64,000 bases of DNA, taken from assembly GCF_000004075.3 (NCBI RefSeq), contig NC_026656.2, positions 21,214,607 to 21,278,606 of the forward strand. The letters are read 5' to 3'. Below the pieces are notes generated by a model that did no database searches, was not told the DNA's origin, and was given only the letters and a program-made list of their open reading frames with translations. The position numbers and the translations under genes were made by a program. This document shows positions 1 through 13,043 of this stretch, one piece after another. Origin of the DNA: Cucumis sativus. Its lineage: Eukaryota > Streptophyta > Magnoliopsida > Cucurbitales > Cucurbitaceae. Each line of letters begins with the position of its first letter. Position 1 is the stretch's first letter.

Positions 1-243
1 AATATTATGAATAAGTGAATTAAGGACGTAGAAATAAAAGAGGTGAAGGGAAAAGAAAAAAAAAAGGAAAGCAGAGAGCATAATTAGATGGAATAAAGAG
101 AAGAAAAAAGGAGTAAGGTTGAGTAGATAGATATTGAGTAGGTTGATTGGTAAAAAAAGGGAATGAAATCATGAATGGTGTTGTTATTATCATTATTATT
201 ATTGTTACTGATATATAAGAAAGAAAAGCAGGGGGCGTGGGAA

Positions 244-341
244 GCACGTGCGTGAGTATAAAACTATATAAAAAGAAAGAGAAAAAAAAAAGTGTGATTT
301 GGGCATTATGGGTCTGGAAAAAATTGTAAGAGATGACGTCA
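244..341. promoter_or_regulatory. bZIP/bHLH-type sites near left edge: G-box and TGACGTCA palindrome
   Basis: The 8-base palindrome GCACGTGC at 244-251 contains a perfect G-box (CACGTG, 245-250). TGACGTCA at 334-341 is a perfect bZIP palindrome. A TATATAA-like run follows at about 264-272 on the plus strand, and a TATATAT-like run at about 210-218 can be read on the minus strand. Leftward of that the minus strand is pyrimidine-rich, like a plant 5' leader. I infer a promoter for a minus-strand gene that starts left of base 1, but its coding part is not in the window. Confidence 0.35.
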
Positions 342-3300
342 AGCGTATCTAGTCGGAGGATGAGGGGCCCACAGTGGGGGGGGTGGTTTCTTTTTCTTTG
401 ATTAAATATTTAATTAAAGAAAAAAGAGAATTGAAGAATTGAAGAATTGAAGAATGGAAGAAATGGTTGGTGAGGTCAATGGAGGGAAGGGAAGTGGAGA
501 AGAAGACAAAGAGGGGAGAAATGAAATAAATGAGAGTGGTGGAGGTTGGGGGGCTTAGGTGTTTTCCATCATGCTACGTGTACGGTGTGATCAGATTCGG
601 CCACTGCCACGTCGTCTTAGCTGTGATAGGGACCACCCTCTTTCTTTCTTATTTGTTTTTGTTTTTATTGGGGACCACACCCACCCAAATCTCTGAAAAT
701 CTACTGCCACTTGATTCTCTGTCAACCCCCCCAATTCTATCCCCATTTTTGGAACCAACCCATTTATTACTCTTTTTCATGCTTTCACCCCCTCCTCTTT
801 ATTTATTCCACCCCCTCCTCTTTTTAACACTTTCTTCCTTCTATTATAATTTAATTACATCACATCTCCTTAACTCTTTCTATCTTTTCAAAAAACTAAC
901 ATCCCATTACATCATCCCATTAACCTTTGTGTTTCAAGTTCAAATTTTAAATCTATTAATTGTCTCATTTCACCTCTCTACAATAAAAAAATGTAAGTAA
1001 GTAATATTCCAAATAGATGTTTGACTTTTGTTTTTGTTTGTTCAATCAAATTAGACATTACTTATATCAACTTAAACATTAAAATAAGGTAGGATCAACT
1101 AGTTTGAAACCATGGCAGTGTAAAAACCTTAGAAACCAAACCAAGGAATAGTGGACCCAACATAACAATATCAAAGCACCGACAAACTTCAAATGAGTAT
1201 TGTTGTTATTCTACTAACTCGATCATCAGTATAATTTCAACAAACTGTGATCTAAAGAAGAATTTATTTCCATTTTATATAATAAATGTTCTTTTCTTTT
1301 CTAACTAAACAAAAAAAATGTCGTCGGGGAAAGGGAAGAAGTAATGCCCCTATTAATTAATTGGACAAGAAAGAATAATGGTGGACTTTCCAATGATGTG
1401 TTTTAAAAGGCAAACTCACTCATATGAGGATTTTAACTTTTTAGTGAATCAAAGAATAACTTTAGGGTTAAAGAAACTCGTGAACTCTATATCCTGCCTT
1501 CTCTTCTCACACATGCAAATATTACTTTTTCTTTTAGGCCCCAATAAAAAAAAAAAATCAACAATGACTAAAAGTTAATGTTATTTTATTTCACTACATT
1601 TTAGTTCACACTGCTTTAGTAATACTATGCTCTTTTTTCTTTTTTTTTTAAATATCATAAATTTGTATTCATAGATATCAGTGAGCTCCACCCAACTCTT
1701 AAAGTGAGGGTAACTTGATATACAATAACAAAAGAAGTATAAAAAATATGTGATACGAGAAATTTCTCTCTTAACGAGGAAATTTATAGGTTACTAGTAG
1801 TCTAAAAATTTATCCATCCTACCTCCATTTAAAGAATTCAAATAATAATTATGAGTATATATATATAACAAAGCTACCCTTCTTATCCATTCATCATTCG
1901 AAATATATTTTTTAGAAAAGCAACTAATTAATATCCCTCTTTAGTCAGGCAAGAAGTTGAATCAAGTCTAATAGTATGGGACTTTTTTTTTTTTTTTTTT
2001 TTATCAGTCATGAAAATTATACTTGGATCTCATTAGGTCACTACGAGGTCTTCATATTCATGTAAGCTTCACGAGCATAATAAAATTGTATCAGTGCGGT
2101 GTGGAACACATACTTTCACATACTTGTCAGCCAAAGGAAGTGTTTTGTACATTGTGCATTAGTGTGTTTGCTCTGTTTATAAAATGTACCCATCGCTTGA
2201 AAAATACCCTAAAGCTCGCCCACATTTGAGATGGTGTCGATATGGGGAAATATAAAGAACATAATGTAGATGGTAACCGGCTTGACTCAACCATCTCTAC
2301 AATCCACACTTCACTTTTCTTTTTCAACTAAGCTCGAGGGTATGTTGAGATGGAGTAGAAGAACATAGGATATTGTTTTAGAGTTATGGAGAGATGAGAC
2401 AGAAACTGTGAAGGTGATTGTTTTAGAAATGTGTGCTGATGAGAGTAAGAAAAGGAAGATTTGGTTATGTGGTAATGGTAGATTCGGAAACATAGGATTC
2501 TTAAAAAAATTTATATATCTCTCTCTCTTTTTAAAGGAGTGATAATAAATAAATAAATAAAACAAAAAAACTTTTCTGGGTTTCACAACGTTGCTTCAAC
2601 CTCAGCCTTTGCTGCTTAGATTCACTCAAACTGTTTTAAAAGCTGTGTCCTTTTTTCCCACTTCCCAATCCAATTTCCCCCTCCTCCCTCCTCCCTCCTC
2701 CTCACTCCCCCGTTCCCGAGCGTGACCTCACACTCCTTCTATTCTTTCTTTCTTTCTTCAAACCAAAAATATATTATAATTTAATTTTATAAGATCCTAA
2801 AGTTGACATTTTTCTCTTTTAATTATTAATTATCTCTCCCATAATCCCAACTTCATTGGATCATAATTTGCACATGCTATTTCTCCATTCCCCATCACAC
2901 AATCAATTTTCGTACCACTTCCCCATTTTATTTCAATTTAAAAATGGACTATTATGTTAGGTGACAAAATTAATTATATGATTTTATTTATTGTTTTTAT
3001 TTCAACTAAACTAAACTCGTGTGCTTTCTAAAAATTGCATGGTAAAATGTCGTTTTTAGTTTATACTTCACTCAACTTTATTTATAAGATGACCACTATG
3101 AGAAGGTTGACTTTGATTGAACCCATGTTGGGTTGAGTAAAAAAGTATGAGAATATTGGAGAAAATCTTTTGTGATATGTAGTAGTCATATGTTAAGTCA
3201 ATTATGACTGCGCATGATTGAAGATCAATATCACCAGCAAAAAAAGAAATAGTATGTAAAGTTTGCTACTACTTTCTTTTATCATTGCGTATACTTAATC

Positions 3301-4913
3301 GTCATCCTCAAATACTTAATGATCTTTTTGTAGATTGTGCGGTGATTCTATCCACTATTCTAATGTTTATTTTAAACTATTTAACCGGTTGTATAGTCAA
3401 AAAGTATATATATTTATTTTATCAAAATCATATAGTATGATATATACTTTGTGTATATCTCTCCACCTATTTTGTAAATATATAAGATAGGGTTGCTTGA
3501 CAAAATACGTCATTTTCAATATTTAACTTTTTTTTTTGTTAGTCGTTGTTGACTGACCATCTTATTGTATTTTGATTGGTAAGGGTTTTGTATATAAAAT
3601 TGATAATAACTCGTGATCTAACCTTAAGCTATTATTAATAACAAATAAATTAACTTAGGTTCAATTATTAGCTAAGAAAATAAGTTACAGTAATTTTAAG
3701 AATAATAATAATAAAGTATATAAAAACATTTAAAAAGTATAAATATAATAAAAAATGTTTAGGGTTATGTGTTACATTTTGAGAGATTTTTCTTTTATAT
3801 TTATAATTTTTAAAAACTATTACTGTATACTTTATTTAATAAAATTGTTGCATTTGTGATTACGTTTTTATTGTGAAGGGGAAATGTTGAGAGTGTTGAT
3901 ATTTTCTTATTGAATATGGATTTTGCATTAAATTTCGCAATTAATTGTCAAAATCAGTTCGTGATGATACATCACATCAATATTTATTGAGTCTTTTAAA
4001 AGATTTTTTTGGCAGGCCATCAAATCTTTGGTAGTTAATTTCTACCACCACGAAACCTCTTTTATTTATTGCTTTTATTTATTTATTTTGATGTTTGTAT
4101 GCATACATAAATGAGCACTGAATCATCCAATGGCTTGGCGTAAACAATATTTCAAACCAAGTAAAAACAATAATAAACGTAATCTTTAGTTAGTACCCAT
4201 TTTTGAGTTACTTCCTATTTGCTTCATTCAATTTCAAACTTTTACAATCCAATCATTCAATTTTTGAGAATAAGAAACCATATCATAACCCATCCTTGTG
4301 AAAGCAGTGATTTGGTATTTAAATTTAAATTTGTAATAAAATTTAAATTTGTAATATTTTAGTAAGCGTGTATGTTAAACTATGTATTAATTCAACGTCT
4401 AACAATTGTCTTTTAAAATAATTAAATTAATGTTTTGCATAGTTCATATATGTGCTATAAGATAAAAGGTCATCATTTCATTAATTCATTTAAATTAATG
4501 TATATTTTTTAAATTGTTTAAATTTACCCAACTTTCTAAATTTTGACAATATAAATAAATTCATATGTAATAGATTAAGATATATACCATAATATATGTA
4601 TCAAATTGTAGTTTATCTCGATCTAGGACGTGATGTACTCTAAAAACGAAGTATTATTTATTTTATCATAAAAAGAAGGATAATTATTGGATATAATTTT
4701 TTAAAAAGCCAACTTGGTCAAAATGGGCAGATGTGAGCTTATGGCTCTTCAAAGATATTTCTACTTTTATAAAAAGAATGTAAAGATATGATCTTTAACT
4801 TTGTACTTGTAGTTATAATAACATTATAAGATTGAAGGGTACCAGGGGACGAAATCTTCACCAATCTTCTTTCCAGTGGAATAAATATTAACATTTCTCT
4901 CTCTCTCTCACTC

Positions 4914-4919
<6 letters not shown>

Positions 4920-4955
<36 letters not shown>
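4920..4955. repeat. 36-base T homopolymer preceded by CT repeats
   Basis: An uninterrupted run of T follows a (CT)n-rich stretch starting near 4896. On the minus strand this is a poly(A) run. It could be a simple microsatellite or the tail of an old retroposed copy, but no recognisable gene body or SINE/LINE sequence was seen beside it. The exact length in the assembly may be unreliable. Confidence 0.85.
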
Positions 4956-6731
4956 CTGGCTAAATTAATAATAGTTGATGAAAATAAAAGTCTTAATTTG
5001 TACATCTATTAAAAATCCAAAACTTTCCATCCATACTTAGATTTGTTAACCTCAACAATATATATATATAGTTTCTAAATCTAAAAAAAAAAATCTTTAC
5101 TTATTTGGTTGATAGGTGGTTATATAATTTAATTTTATTCATTTTGATATGTTTTAATTTCTTATTTTTAATTGTTTTTATAGTTAATGAGACAACAAAA
5201 AAAATGATGGATTTTCAACTCTAATACTTAGATGTTATAGAAGACAAAATATATCATTTACTTTATTAGATATTATTTTTCCACTGCATTTTAGATTCAT
5301 AAAAAAAATATAGTTCACTATCAAAGTAGTTATGCCTAATAAAACTTCAAGTCGTATTTTATATTTCTTTAATGTGATTTTAGTATATACATTTATCCAC
5401 TCTAGTTTAAATAAAAATAAAGGAAATAGGTAAATAAAGGAAAATAAAATCTGAAGCCTTTAAATGAAAAAGAAAAGAAAAAATTAGTATGTTGCAATCC
5501 ATATCCAACACGTTTACTTTATAAGGACCAAATCAAACTAGAAATGATTAATTGTTAAATTGGTATGTATCACAAAATGTTGATAATGAATAGTGTAACA
5601 TAAGAGGATAAACTCCCATTGATATTTAGGTTAATTAATGTGATGGGAAAGTCCATTTTAGAATGATAATAAAAGAAAAAGGGGAAGAAATAAAAAAAGG
5701 GAATTTATACGAATCTTTATAGGGTTTGAAAACAAGTTGGAATGTTGTGTCACAAATAGGGTAATTAAATTATTAAGACAAATGTGTTTAAAATCTGTAT
5801 GTTATAAAATCGGGGTGGGTTTGTATGAAAAGCCGAACCATTGATTCCGAATCAAATATTCAAAATTTTGGAGCTCAACCTTTTTTTATTGCTGCGGTTG
5901 GATTCTTTTCTTCTTTTCATGATCTACAACAACTACAATTCATATACCTATGCCCTTTTATTTTTAAGATTTAATATTATAAAATACATCTATAGTTTGA
6001 TTATCCTTTGGTTTTTACAGTTTTAATATGTTCAATTTAGTCTTTTTAAACTTTTGTTCAAATTTATAAAATAATGTAATTAATTTGTAATATGTGAAAA
6101 ATCAATAAACTCTATTGAATCTAACATTCAATATGATAGCAAATTAGTATTAAGAAGAGAGTATTGGTTTATGGTGTTTTGTTCTTCTTGACATCCTCTT
6201 CCACTTGTCTCTTTCAAACTCAATATTGATGTTGTGAAGATTAAAATTTTGGCGGGAGATGAGAGGGAGCGTTGCAATGTTTTGTGGTCGAAGGTACATG
6301 AAAGATGGTTGGATAAAGGAAATTAGTAAAAGTAATGTCGTTACTTGGCAACATTTTATTAGTTAATTAGCTAGACTTTGCTGAATTTTTGAATGAAAAT
6401 GATACTATTTGATTATATGAAAACTTTTAAGGAGGCAACGTGACTTTGAAAACGAGATGGAGTGATTGATAAATAATATAAAGGAGGAAGGTTGTAATAG
6501 TGGGATGAGATTATATGATTGAGTAAAAGGTTAGAAATTTGAATGTTTAGGTAGAGCTAAAACTGATTTAAATGAATATATAAAATAAAGTTGAAAGGTA
6601 ATCCGGTTGAAGAAGAATTAAAATGGAAGTAGTTAAAGAGAAAGAGAGATGTTGAAATTAAAAAAGTAGGGGGGTGGGGGGTGGGGGGAAGTCAAAAGAG
6701 AATGAAGGGTTTGATTTAAAGAGGTGATTTA

Positions 6732-6940
6732 CACGTGCGATGGTAAAGGCGTGGGAAAGGATGAAGGTCCTTAATTATCTGTTGCAAGGTATTATGGTCG
6801 GGACAACGTTGATAAACAAAACAAAACAACCCCCAAATATATATTAAAAACACACACTCCATTATTCCAACATCTTAGATAAGACCCATCTTTTCCAAAC
6901 GCCCTCTCCTTCCCCCTTCCTCTCTTCTTCTTCTATATAC
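6732..6940 (+). promoter_or_regulatory. promoter region of the adenine phosphoribosyltransferase gene
   Basis: A G-box (CACGTG) lies at 6732-6737 and a TATA-like TATATAC at 6934-6940, about 130 bases before the ATG at 7070. The leader between them and the ATG is strongly C/T-rich with TTC repeats, as is common in plant 5' leaders. The transcription start is inferred, not seen. Confidence 0.45.
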
Positions 6941-7069
6941 TTTTATTTCTGTTTATAAAACACTTTCTCCACCCTAAAACCTCCATTAAAACCTCATCTT
7001 CTTCACTTTCTTCTTCTTTTTCTTCTTCTTCTTTCTCGAAGTTCATTCCTCTTTCACAGCCCCACAGAA

Positions 7070-8814
7070 ATGTTTGCTGCAGAAAATGGTCTTAAGGGAG
7101 ACCCCAGGCTTCAAGGCATCTCTCAAGCCATTAGAGTTGTTCCTCACTTCCCTAAGCCCGGTTTGTTTTTAACTAAATCATGATTCTGTTTCTGTACACA
7201 TTTTGAATTGAATTTCAAGTTTATCTTCTTTTCGTTTTTTGTTGACAGGGATAATGTTTCAAGATATTACTACGTTGTTGCTTGATCACAAGGCGTTTAA
7301 GGATACTGTCGACATTTTTGTAGATCGTTACAGGGGAATGAACATCTCTGTTGTTGCTGGTTTTCTTCTCCTCTTCTCTCTCTTTTCTTTCTCTTTAACA
7401 CGATGGAATCAAACTGAAAAGTTTTGTTCCTCTTTACCGGCATTGCCTGATGATTTTTTCTTATTTCTTCAGTGATCAAAAGTTGTACTGATTTTTTCTT
7501 TTCCTCTTGCAACTTTCTTGGGGTTTCTCAACTCCTCTGTTTTTTTTTTTTTTTTTTTGTCAGCTTAAATGGAAGGAAAGAACTATAGGGGTTTGTCGAG
7601 GACTGATTTCTTCTTCTTTTTTTCTTTTACTGATTTAGTGTTTCTCTCTCTTCTTTCACACGGTTCATTGAAGGAAAGTAAAACTTTCTTCTTGTACTTT
7701 GCTGTCCACATCTCTTACCCTTTTAAAAAAACACACAATGCTTTACCTAAGAAATTATGATTATCTTTTAAACTTTTTATTTTGGCCCTCTCCATTACCA
7801 TTTCTATCAAACACGTTTTTGATATTTTCCCCATTAAGCAAGTCTGTGATCTGATTTTGCTAACGCTTTGACATGCAGGTGTAGAAGCCAGAGGATTCAT
7901 GTTTGGTCCTTCAATTGCTTTATCCATTGGAGCAAAGTTCGTTCCTTTACGAAAACCCAGAAAGCTTCCTGGTAATAGTTTTTATTTTTCAAGCATTTGG
8001 GATGTGGGGATGGTTAATTGATTCAATTTTTTTCTTTTGACTGTTTACAGGTGAAGTAATTTCAGAAGCTTATGATTTGGAGTATGGAACTGATTGCTTA
8101 GAAATGCAAATAGATGCTGTGAAAACTGGTGAACGTGCATTGGTTATTGATGATTTGGTGGCCACTGGTGGAACCTTATCGGCAGCAATCAGGCTTCTGG
8201 GTATGTTCAGGTTCTTCGGTACTCTGTTTTTTTAGTTTTGAAATTGTTTCACAAGAACATTACCTTATAAAAATTGAGGTTCGATGAATTAATTTTGGGA
8301 CATTTCTTATCACTAAACCTTAAAAGAGAAAATCCGTGGGAAAATTTTGCTTGTTTTATGTCCATGGTCTTTTCTGGACTACAAAACAAAAGTATGGGAT
8401 TCATCATTGTTTTTTAGATTTCTTGATTAAAATCAATTATTATGCATAATTATGTTTCCCTCGTTATCTTGAAAATAAAGAATTAAAATCAAATGGGACC
8501 ATCATATCTTAATAAATTAGTTTAGTTTCAAATTAATTTGGTTTTGTTTTTAATTATCCTTTTCTGTTGTTAGAACGGATGGGTGCTGAAGTGGTTGAAT
8601 GTGCTTGTGTTGTCGGATTGCGCGAAGTTAAGGTAGTAATCGTCAGAGAATATTTCGTCTCTTTTAGTTTAATTCTATCCTTTATTAATTATGTAATTAA
8701 ATTAACTAAACTTTGCTTTGTTTGAAATTCCCTGTAATTAAGGGACAGCGTAGGCTGGATGGAAAGCCACTTTATATCCTTGTTGAGCCACGTCAATTGG
8801 ATGATTGTTTCTAA
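7070..8814 (+). CDS. APT5: adenine phosphoribosyltransferase, APT5-like (6 exons, 191 aa)
   Basis: The enzyme joins adenine to PRPP to make AMP. In plants this is purine salvage, and family members also convert cytokinin bases to nucleotides. Exons: 7070-7160, 7249-7359, 7879-7971, 8051-8200, 8574-8632, 8743-8814, all with GT-AG introns and kept frame. The PRPP-binding signature [11 protein letters not shown] is at residues 130-140, VEARGF follows the third exon junction, and the C-terminus is [10 protein letters not shown]. The N-terminus [13 protein letters not shown] has no transit peptide, so the protein is probably cytosolic. Length fits the family (about 180-190 aa), and the start resembles Arabidopsis APT5 as I remember it. 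TAAG followed by GT at 8816 and an AG at 9024-9025 suggests an intron in the 3' UTR (8816-9025). The substrate preference (adenine or cytokinin) cannot be read from sequence. Confidence 0.95.
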
Positions 8815-11800
8815 GGTACATTTTCGAAGCTTTATTTTTCTATAATTTGATGGTAAACTCGTTGAGGTCTAATATCAATTTAATCAAACAAGACATCAAT
8901 GATTCAATTGTGGATGCAACATATGGTTGCTTAACTCTCATTGCTCTAGATTATTATAACCACATTTTTACAGCAGTAGCAGACTTTGATGTAAAGTAAA
9001 CCCATTTTTGCCATTATGGATGTAGGTGGGTGATATCTCTTAGGTTGTGCTTAGGCTGATAGTGAGAAGATGATGCTTGAGCAAACAGGTTGAGACTGAG
9101 ACAGAGAGAGAGAGAGAGATTTGATTACTGCATCCAAAGTTTGAGCAGCGATGAATGAAAATGTTGGGTCCATTGTACTATTTTTTAATGGTAAATTATC
9201 TGTCCTTTCCCCAGGCTGTTATTTTAACAAAATCTTGAATGAACAAACTATTCTCAGATTCTGATATTCATAAAAGAAAAAAAAATCCATGATGTCTCAT
9301 TTGTTGTACATGAATAGGATCCAATTTGTGTCTTCTTTCTTTTCCAGTGTTTTCTCTTAGTTTTTCGTTCTGTTCCGGCTTTGTACCTTTTACCACTACT
9401 GCTCCTCTTTCCTTATCAGTCTTACTTTGCTAAAAGAATTTCTTAGAATGTAACCAGTTTGAAAATAGTAGGAAACAGGGTTTGGTTGATTAAAGTGGAA
9501 GGAGAAGGTAATAAAAATTACAAACCGTGGGTTTGAGATTACGATCCTGAACAAACTCATGGTTTAAGAACTTAACATGGCATTCAAGATAAACCACTAA
9601 TGTGCAGGGTTTCGTTGTAAAGACAAATTTATCATTATTGTTTAACTTTAATCGCATATAACAGTAACAATCATAGTGGGGGAACAAGCCTAAGATAATG
9701 AACCAATAATTTTGTTTGAAAATGGCTCTGCCAACATGAAGCTTTATGCATGATGATTTTTTTTTTCCACTGTACAGCTTCTTTTGGCTGTGGAATTGTC
9801 ATCATTTACCTATGAGAGATGGTAAAGAGTGGGGTTGTTTGTGTGTTTTATTTGTGAAAAGAAAATAAATAAAAAAGAAAAGAAAATTTAATTGTCAGTA
9901 TCCAAGTTAGAGATGACGTATTTCCTTAGAAGAAAAGAGCATCTCGTGAAATGACCTCCCAATCAACTTTCTGGGATCCAATCATTCTGTTCTGACAGCA
10001 TGACGTCTTTAGAGAATGGAGTGGGTTCCTCAATCTACCATTTGATCTGTAAAGATTTCTGATTGCAACTTCCTTGGATTCACTCATCTTCATTCTCATC
10101 CATCCACACCCTTTCCTTTTCTCATCCCATCCCCCCAGTCCAAAGAATGCAATCAGAAATAGGAATCCATGATGAAGGAAAATGGAATCTTGAAGACCGA
10201 AAAACAGTCGAAAAGATGATTGAGTTGAAGCTGAGACGGAATGAATTTGATATTGCAAACCGAGTCTAAAGTTGTAATTTAGAAGCAATTATCATCCGTT
10301 TTCTTACTTGATTATTCCTTCAACAAACTACCTCTTTCTTTCTTGGCCTTTTCTTTTGAGTGCTTGATTAAACCCTCATGACAAGTATCTATCTTGATTG
10401 AGCCTACATTTCAGCTAACACAACTAGATACAATAACCACCTATCAATGTCAGCTAGCTCTGAATTGGAAAGAGTTCAGAAATTCATATTCTTAATTTTA
10501 ACCCATGTGATTCAAATTCAACTGATCAATGATTTATAGTGGAAATTCCTTCACGGCTCAGATGGCTAGTTTTTTCCTTCTACACTAAAATAGCCTGCTG
10601 AAAAGTTATCTTTTCAGTTTGGTATTTTCAAAATCTAGTTCCAAATCCTTTATTGGTCCAAAGCAGGTAGCTTGCATAGCTGGAGACTCCATATGTACGT
10701 TAAGAAATTTAAAAAGGATCAATAGACGAGCCCATTTCTCAGGCCCAAGGTTTATCACAACCAAGTTCTATTAGTACTTCAACCCAGAACTGAGCATCAT
10801 ATTCATGTAGTATACAGTTAGATCTTCAGTGTTGGTTTCTGTTATAAATGACTTTTTATGCAATTTAACTTCAACCCAGAAGTAAACATGAAAAATTAGC
10901 GTGCCCAAGATTTTGAGCTGTACTGCAATTTTCCTCATCTGATTCAAGATATTAAAGTCACTACCTCGCAGATAACTTGTATCAAATTTTCTAGCCAAAT
11001 TCCTGCTCCCAGAAAAGTTTGATAGATAACCATAGAAGCCACCATATGAAACTGATGCAAACATAATTCTGGATATTATAAGGTTATATTACTATTTAGC
11101 AAGGGAGGATGTGATGAGGTAATTTGGTCATAAATGGAAGAGTATGGAAGGAGGGGGTTCATCATTTTTGTTAGTAAATTAGGACTTCAGAGAGACCCCA
11201 AGAAAGAGGTTGTAAATATCTCGATTTACTTTTTTATCCTGTAACTTTTCCTATTGTAATATAGTTCTGTCCTTGCATTTTTTCTGGGTTTGAACACCTA
11301 ACACCAACCCTAAAGCCTTCAACAACTCAAGAGTACTTTATGGAATGGTTAGTTCATCTCTCACCAATGTTAAATGTGCCATGTATCCGAAACTTCTGTC
11401 TGGGACTAGTTAAAATTTTCTGCTGCCCAATCCTAAACAGTGAATTTGAAATCGTCATCCTTCACTAATCCTGTGTTCTCAAGTTCTAAATGCTACAATT
11501 ATCATATATTATCTTGAAGGAAAACACGATTGAATAGAAGAAACAGCGAGTGTGAAAGAAAAAAGGTGGATTTCCTAATGAAGTTGGTGTGTTTTCATCT
11601 TGCAATACACTGAAAATGTTGGCTGGAGTTTTGGTAGTGCAGATCTTAAGAAAATATTACTAGAATTACAACCAATTCAGGTTCCCCCATTTGCATTATG
11701 GAGCCTACATTACGGAAAGAAAGAAAGCAAGCAAGCCACTGCAATGGTTTTTTTATTGATGTAACAATGTCAGAGAGTAGCATTATCATCCATTCCTCTA

Positions 11801-12864
11801 TGAGACTTCCTCAGATATCTATAGGTTATGGGCACCCTGGCTGAAGCCTTCTTAGTATATTTTATATTTTAATATGAAAACCAATTAACAATTTTAGAAG
11901 TAATTCATGTCTACAACAAAGATACAAAAATTTCTTCATCTTTAATATTCTCAACGTCTAATCCTTAACCTCCCAATTTTAATGGATAGAATCCAAATCA
12001 GAATCTCCTTTTATAATGCAAATGAAGATTACCTAAGGGGAGGATCAATCTAATGTATGGGGTGAAATGATTTCTCTACAATAATGTTTTGTGTTTATCA
12101 CAGATGAACACTGTACAAGTAGTTCAATTCGAATATTATTACAGAATCAGATACGAATGACATTATTTTGGAAGAAAACCTAAGATGGTATTGTCTAGTC
12201 ATATCGTGAGTTCACTCCATGTGAGAATTTCTGTGGCCAAATAGTGTCCTGTCCATTATGAATACATGAAAACAAAAACCTACCAAACCCGCAATGGAAA
12301 GATTTTGAACTTCATCACCCAAATAAAATTCTACCAGCTTAACAATTTGGGTAAGGAATTGCTTGCAGGAGAGTAAATTCATGATAATAAAAAGAAAATA
12401 TGGAGGGAAGTGGAAGAGATTTGCGATTTTGTATTATTTCTTTTTAGTATAACTACAGGGTAAAAGATTCAAGCTAGAAACTAGAATGATTGTATCAATT
12501 ACCATAAGCATACATTCTTGATAATTGCACGAACAATGTTTCTTGTTCTTTTATCTATTATGTCATTTAGATTGAGGTGTTCTATCATTTCATGTCAATC
12601 TCCCTTAATAAAAATGATGTGTCTCAAGTCAACAATTCTATAAAACACAACCATCATGATTTGAAATAGAAAATTTAAAATTATACAAATCAAGTCAAAT
12701 GTAAGTGTAATTAGTTTAATTAATTCTAGATTCTATTTTACTTGCGAAGATAGAGTTTAAACCAAAAGCAAATAAAAATTTTAAGCAGAACGGTTGATAG
12801 AAAACATTGTTTAAAATTATAAAAAATTGCAATGAATGACTATTTTAGCAATAATAATTAAGGA
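8815..12864. other. 3' UTR of the phosphoribosyltransferase gene, then intergenic DNA
   Basis: The first few hundred bases are probably 3' UTR, with a GA microsatellite near 9103-9118. After about 9.4 kb I see no supported gene. Short open frames at 9926-10288 (-) and 10063-10269 (+) overlap each other and match nothing I know. Base composition at 9.9-11.8 kb is less AT-extreme than the surroundings, so an unrecognised RNA gene or old gene remnant is possible. Confidence 0.5.
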
Positions 12865-13043
12865 TATAGTAACATTTTTAAAAAATTGTAAATATAGCAA
12901 AACTATCGCTGATAGACTTCATATGGTATATCAATGATAAACCAACATTTGCAACATGGTCTATCGGTGGTGATAGACTTGTATCATTGATAGAATTTGA
13001 CAAATTTTGTTATATTTGCAAATTTTTTAAAATTGTACTATAT
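12865..13043. mobile_element. MITE-like element with about 37-bp terminal inverted repeats
   Basis: The left end (about 12865-12901) reads TATAGTAACATTTTTAAAAA and continues as a T/A-rich arm ending GTAAATATAGCAAAA. The reverse complement of the right end (about 13006-13043) reads TATAGTACAATTTTAAAAAA and continues to GCAAATATAACAAAA, so the arms match with only a few differences. The roughly 100-base centre contains repeated short motifs of the form CTATCGNTGATAGAC and TGATAGA in both orientations, which would extend the hairpin. At about 180 bp with no open frame it fits a non-autonomous miniature DNA transposon. The flanks suggest at most a short TA-like target duplication. The family is unnamed here. 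Confidence 0.65.

Larger units (their letters stand above)
1..6900. other. intergenic, AT-rich, no gene supported
   Basis: No open frame here resembles a known protein or joins into a multi-exon gene. The left 1 kb is less AT-rich and promoter-like (separate entry). From about 1.6 kb to 6.2 kb the DNA is AT-rich with many short A and T runs, a long T tract at 4920-4955, and a purine-rich stretch near 6660-6690. The stretch at 2020-2480 is slightly richer in mixed sequence and could be an old transposon remnant, but I cannot name it. Confidence 0.6.

Noticed and set aside
530-1000. 156-aa open frame on the plus strand
   Set aside because: Composition is that of C/T-rich promoter DNA, and no known motif or adjoining exon was found.
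7541-7563. T-run plus CAG as an alternative exon boundary in APT intron 2
   Set aside because: The sequence after it does not continue the APT protein, whereas the CAG at 7876-7878 joins exactly.
9926-10288. Overlapping small open frames on both strands
   Set aside because: They resemble nothing known and have no splice partners; kept only as unexplained, less AT-rich sequence.
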